From positions 114,220,001 through 114,284,000 of the forward strand of contig CP142453.1 of NCBI GenBank assembly GCA_038049695.1: a stretch of 64,000 nucleotides of DNA, given 5' to 3'. Both the position numbers and the translations under genes were made by a program. Each line of letters begins with the position of its first letter. Positions within the stretch are counted from its first letter, which is position 1. Shown in pieces: positions 60,401 through 64,000 of this stretch. The notes under the pieces were generated by a model. It made no database searches. It saw nothing but the letters and a program-made list of their open reading frames with translations, and had not been told where the DNA came from. Origin of the DNA: Cinnamomum chago. Taxonomy: Eukaryota > Streptophyta > Magnoliopsida > Laurales > Lauraceae.

Positions 60401-61572
60401 GGAAGCTTTTGACCATCAGCAGTATGAACTTGCAAATTGCCATTGTATGGTTGCAGGTTAGTAAGATGAGTGGGGGAGGAGGTCATGTGATTGGAAGCTC
60501 CAGAATCAAGAAACCATATGGAGGAAGAGGATTGGTGGTTACCTGAAATGCCAAGTGCAGAAAAGGCATTTATGATCATTTGTTGAATAAGCTCAGGGGT
60601 GATCTGAGGAGCAGTATTGGAGGCAGTAGGTGGTGAAGGCATGACCGGTGTTGAAGGACTATCACTGGAAGTAGTAGCATCGGCAGCGTTGACATGATAT
60701 GCCCGTGGAGTGCGATTCTGTGGTCGCCTTCTGCAATCACTAATAACATGACCATTTGATTTGCAGTAATTACAAAACTTGGTCTTACACTGTGAAGCAT
60801 AGTGTCCATAACTCTTACAGCCAAAACATTGGATTTTGCTAAGATCCCTTGCAGGGGTTTGTCCTTTAGCAGTAGATGCAGGACCTTGGGAGACACCCGG
60901 GTTGTAACTGGCAATGGCAGGATATGCGACACTAGAAGAGGTTCCTGAGAACTGTTGCTTCAAAGCATGCTGAGTAAGTTGACTTTGTTCCTCTCGCAAG
61001 AGTTCATGAAGGCACTCATTTAGGGATGGAGATGGAACTCTGCTCATCAGATTAGAACGAATGATCTCATATTCAGATCTCAATTTCATGAGAAACTGAT
61101 CTCTATGAGAAGTTGCCTGTAATTGTTGTATTTCAGAAAGGGCTGCCTCAGAGACATTTAAGTACTTGATTTCATCATATTCTGCCCATAGGTTAAGAAA
61201 ACCCGTATAATAGTCTTGGATGGAAGAGGTGCCTTGGGAATATTGAGCAATCTCCAGTTCAAGTTGGTATTGTCGGGCAGAATTCCCTTGGTGATACACT
61301 TGTTTCAGATATTCCCACATCTCCTTGGATGTCTTGTACGGTTTGAGGTTCAGGATATATTGTGGTTCCACAGAACCAAGAATCCATGTTTTGATCTTGG
61401 CATCCTTGGTATTCCAAGAAAGTATTTTTTTCTCATCCTCCTTAGGTCGTGGATCCCATCCTGCAACGAGTCCCCACATTTCCTTTCCTTCAGGATATAC
61501 TTGAAGTTGATAGGACCAGGAAGTATAATTTTTTCCATTAAATTTGATCAATGTGATTTCAGATTTATCCAT
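57439..61572 (-). pseudogene. Copia gag-pol polyprotein, single frame, two in-frame stops
   Basis: One frame of 1,377 codons starting MDKSEITLIKFNGKNY. Gag has two CCHC knuckles (CFGCKSYGHYASQC at 249-262, CNYCKSNGHVISDC at 267-280). Protease has WFLDSGASNHM (DSG at 356-358). Integrase has HNRLGHP, CSVCKLGK, DDHSRFTWVYFL, RSDSGGEYM and PQQNGVAERKNR. Reverse transcriptase has YVDDIIISG, with CKWVFSVKLKADGSLDRYKA upstream. RNase H has SDWAGCPDSRRSTTG and SSTEVEYRA. TAG at codon 485 (60120-60118) replaces the usual Trp before HNRLGHP, and TAA at codon 769 (59268-59266) follows ISRNVTFF, where relatives usually have Glu. Otherwise the frame is unbroken, so loss of function is recent. Confidence 0.95.
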
Positions 61573-62303
61573 GTCAATAATTGATTAAGGACAGATCCTT
61601 TAAGACAGCACTCAGTAGCAATAGTATAAGAGATCAGATGAAGTAATCAAGCAAAACCAGAACACAGAGTGCAAAATACTGCACAAAAACAGTCCAGGCG
61701 ACCCAAAATTTTGCAGAGAAATCCTTACGTGGGGCCCACAGACAGATCTGAATGATAATCAGATCAGTAGCTAGAGACTAGGATTCAATTTCCTTTCCAG
61801 CAGTCCAAGTTTTATCCAAATCCGATCAAAATCAAAGATTTTGTGTGGCTGTGATGAAATCTATTTAAAGAAAGTGAATAATCACAAGAGGAAGCAAAAC
61901 ACCTACCTCTGCTCTCTGAGAATTGCTGAAAAAATCTCCAAAATAACCAGGAGAGATGGACGACCAAGGCTGAGGTGAGATTTGTGGATTGTGAGAAGAT
62001 CGCAGGTGGGCCACCAGTTGATCAGATGAGGAAACAGAGACGAATTGCCTTCGATGAGCACAGATCCTTGATCTGTGTGGAGAAACTCCTTAACCAATGT
62101 TCACAAATACCAGAGGAAGCAGGCGACCAGATTGGTTGCACTGTTCTGGCTTGATAATGCTTATCTAGGGTGGGCCACTTCTGATCACACCTTGATCTGA
62201 CGAATTCCAAAGCTTGGAAGATGAAGAGAAGATACCCAGAGAGTCTCTCAGAGACTATGACAACTTCCAATGCTTGGAAGATGGAGAAGATTTACTCAGA
62301 CAC

Positions 62304-62320
62304 CTATGGCTCTGATACCA
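62304..62320 (-). promoter_or_regulatory. Primer-binding site, initiator-Met tRNA type
   Basis: Minus-strand TGGTATCAGAGCCATAG starts right after the 5' LTR. This is the standard plant copia site complementary to the 3' end of initiator methionine tRNA. Confidence 0.93.
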
Positions 62321-62627
62321 TGTCAAACCAGCAAGAGAGGAAGAGATAAAAGCAGGAAAGAAGAGACAAGAGCCTTTGTGAATTCGATGATCCTTTAGAG
62401 GGTCTCGATCTTTCATTATATAGATTAAAGTTGCTATATGTGTTACAAGAATTAAGGCAATTAGCTAAATTACAGTAATCTTATGCTAGTCAGATCTCCT
62501 AATAAGGCAGTAAATCAATTACATAGCTGTACAAACGAGGCTTGTTTTGACCCACAAGTTGGGCTTTTTCTGCCATGGGTTGTGACCCACTGACCCATTG
62601 GACCATGACCCACGGACCCATTTGACA
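62321..62627 (-). repeat. 5' LTR of the copia element
   Basis: 307 bp. Compared with 57125-57431 I see only two substitutions (cacggaccca against cacagaccta near the right edge). It holds the element's promoter on minus. Confidence 0.95.
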
Positions 62628-62632
62628 GGTAG
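62628..62632. repeat. Right 5 bp target duplication of the copia element
   Basis: GGTAG. Confidence 0.93.
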
Positions 62633-63130
62633 TTGATATAACTTCCGGTCAAAATTATAACTGACGGTCAAAATCCAATAAAAAACCCTTGGCTTTAATA
62701 TATTATAATTAGAAATAATAGATAATACAACCAAATACAAGCAAAGACCCAAACATAAGCGAACCGGTATAAGAGATATTTACCAGGCACCCACTAAAAC
62801 TACACAATAGAAGCACTGAAATTACATGAATGATTGAAACATAAATGGTCCCTTGCTTGGCTAGAAAACCTGCCATTCCGTTGGCAGAGACCTACTTGAA
62901 ATTCTCTTGAGATAGTAGAGAATACAAAAGGAATGATGAAATTTGGTTACCCCCTTTGAGGATCGACCATCTCATTATATGGATACCAAATGCCCAATCT
63001 TGGGCTACAATTTTGTAAAATACAGTGAAAGAATCTTCTAAAACAGTAACTAACATCTGTACACGGCTTTGACTTATTCTTATGTACATAATTGGGTTGG
63101 GCTTTTCTATTTTACCAGTGGGTCGATTCA
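62633..63130. other. Non-coding between two copia elements
   Basis: The part from about 62880 (with 'gagaatacaaaaggaatgat', 'tctcattatatggataccaa' and 'gggttgggcttttc') is laid out like a copia LTR and may belong to the decayed relic on its right, but only one copy is in view. Confidence 0.4.
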
Positions 63131-64000
63131 TGAAGGGAAGCTTGAAGATGTTGAATCATAGCAGCATTAGTACCCGAAATGATGATATCATCCACATAGA
63201 CGAGTAAAACAGTTATCACGCCAGATGTATTATGAATAAATAGCGAAGGATCATATGGACTTTGACGAAAATTAAGTTGGACGATTGTTTCCTGAAATTT
63301 CTCAAACCAAGCCTGAGGGGCTTGTTTTAGACCATAAAGAGATCACCGTAAATGAGCAACATCACCAGGGTTGGCACCAGAGAACCCTTGTGGTAGGCGT
63401 GTGTATACCTCTGCTATAAGATCACCATGCAAAAAAGCATTCTTAACGTCAAACTGATAAAGAGGCAAAGCCTGAGAAGTTGCTATTGCAGGAATAGTAC
63501 GAACAAGTCATTTTTGCTACCGGAGCAAATGTCTCATCATAGTCAACACCCTATTCTTGTCTATTCCCAAGAGCTACAAGTCGTGCCTTATATCGATCCA
63601 GTGATCCATCAGATTTCATCTTCACGGAGTAGACCCATTTGCACCCAATAGGTTTAGCGGATGGGGGGAAAGGTACGACATCCCAAGTATGATTCTCATG
63701 AAGTACATCCATTTCTGCTTTCATAGCTGTTTGCCAACATTCCTGCTTCACTGCCTGAGAATAAGAATTAGGTATTGTGATAGATGACAATGTAGCAAGC
63801 AAAGAGGTATGGGAAAAACCATAACGATCCGGTGCCTGGCAGAGACGAGTGGATCGCCGAAGTGAAGGGACATAATCTTGATGAGGATCTGGATCAGGTG
63901 TTGGTGGTGGATCTTGAGGGGGTGGCAGTGTGGGAACATCAGTTTTATGCCGTCGCTCATAGACAACATTCGGTTTAAACCTAACAGGGGATGATGTAGA
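63130..64000 (-). pseudogene. Second copia reverse transcriptase relic, runs off the window
   Basis: Minus-strand frames read FSHTSLLATLSSITIPNSY, KPIGCKWVYSVKMKSDGSL and DRYKARLVALGNRQE. After a stop and a frameshift near 63505-63550 come YQFDVKNAFLHGDL, SLYGLKQAP and YVDDIIISGT. Similarity to the intact element at 57125-62627 is clear in protein but not close in DNA. The end of the reverse transcriptase and the RNase H are missing at the left, where the reading stops abruptly near 63130. The integrase side lies beyond 64000. Confidence 0.85.

Larger units (their letters stand above)
57125..62627 (-). mobile_element. Complete Ty1/copia retrotransposon, 5,503 bp
   Basis: Two 307 bp LTRs (TG...CA), a 5 bp target duplication GGTAG on both sides, a primer-binding site, a polypurine tract and one long gag-pol reading frame on minus. 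LTRs differ at two positions only, both near the right end of each, so the insertion is recent. The domain order gag, protease, integrase, reverse transcriptase, RNase H is that of the copia superfamily. It is antisense within VPS13 intron 9. Two in-frame stops disable this copy. Confidence 0.97.

Noticed and set aside
53711-64000. Further VPS13 exons in this stretch
   Set aside because: I looked for the next expected coding block after the QMKAAR region on plus and found none with splice sites; it probably lies past the window.

Overview
The window is nuclear DNA from a flowering plant. The evidence is intron-rich genes with GT-AG splice sites, a plant-type VPS13 gene, plant mobile domain (PMD) and plant Mutator proteins, tRNA-derived SINEs, a Ty1/copia element primed by initiator-Met tRNA, and a stray piece of chloroplast psbB. 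I cannot fix the species. The very long, transposon-filled introns suit a large-genome lineage such as a magnoliid, but that is inference. Only one ordinary host gene is clearly present; most of the rest is transposable elements, their relics, and local duplications.

Layout. 1-10 kb: non-coding DNA with a ~1 kb mobile-element relic, a small hAT element (2585-3152), a satellite-like array of ~230 bp units (about 3.76-5.52 kb), three 244 bp repeats (5.64-6.31 kb), SINE copies and an L1 RNase H relic. 9997-21984: one complete, very large Mutator-like element (MULE) of 11,988 bp. It has ~138 bp terminal inverted repeats and a perfect 9 bp target duplication. It carries a two-exon MuDR-type transposase on + and, facing it, an eight-exon PMD-Ulp1 protease gene on -. 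Between the two 3' ends lie a chloroplast psbB fragment and a 13-unit minisatellite. Each unit holds paired copies of the palindrome CCGATATCGG, which also sits at the inner edge of both terminal repeats. Each MULE gene has one in-frame stop. 22-38 kb: non-coding DNA with a large tandem segmental duplication (25.16-29.22 kb), Helitron-like tandem units (30.46-32.04 kb), a SINE with target duplication, a hAT MITE, and other relics.

38,595 to beyond 53,710: the 5' part of a VPS13 lipid-transfer gene, + strand, nine exons assembled in phase (about 350 residues). Intron 1 is 11.2 kb and contains a PIF-type MITE, RTE LINE remains with a recent 716 bp tandem duplication, and a 3.57 kb hAT element nested next to the LINE. 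Intron 4 holds a SINE with a 17 bp target duplication. Intron 6 holds a 947 bp insertion. The intron after exon 9 runs for at least 10 kb to the window end and contains a palindromic MITE inside a (TA)n tract, a young complete copia element (57125-62627, LTRs differing at two positions), and a decayed relative of it at the right edge.

How it fits together: transcription of VPS13 must cross at least four antisense or nested transposons. The autonomous-type elements (MULE, hAT, copia) keep good termini but each has one or two single-step coding lesions. They look recently active, now needing help from intact relatives elsewhere.
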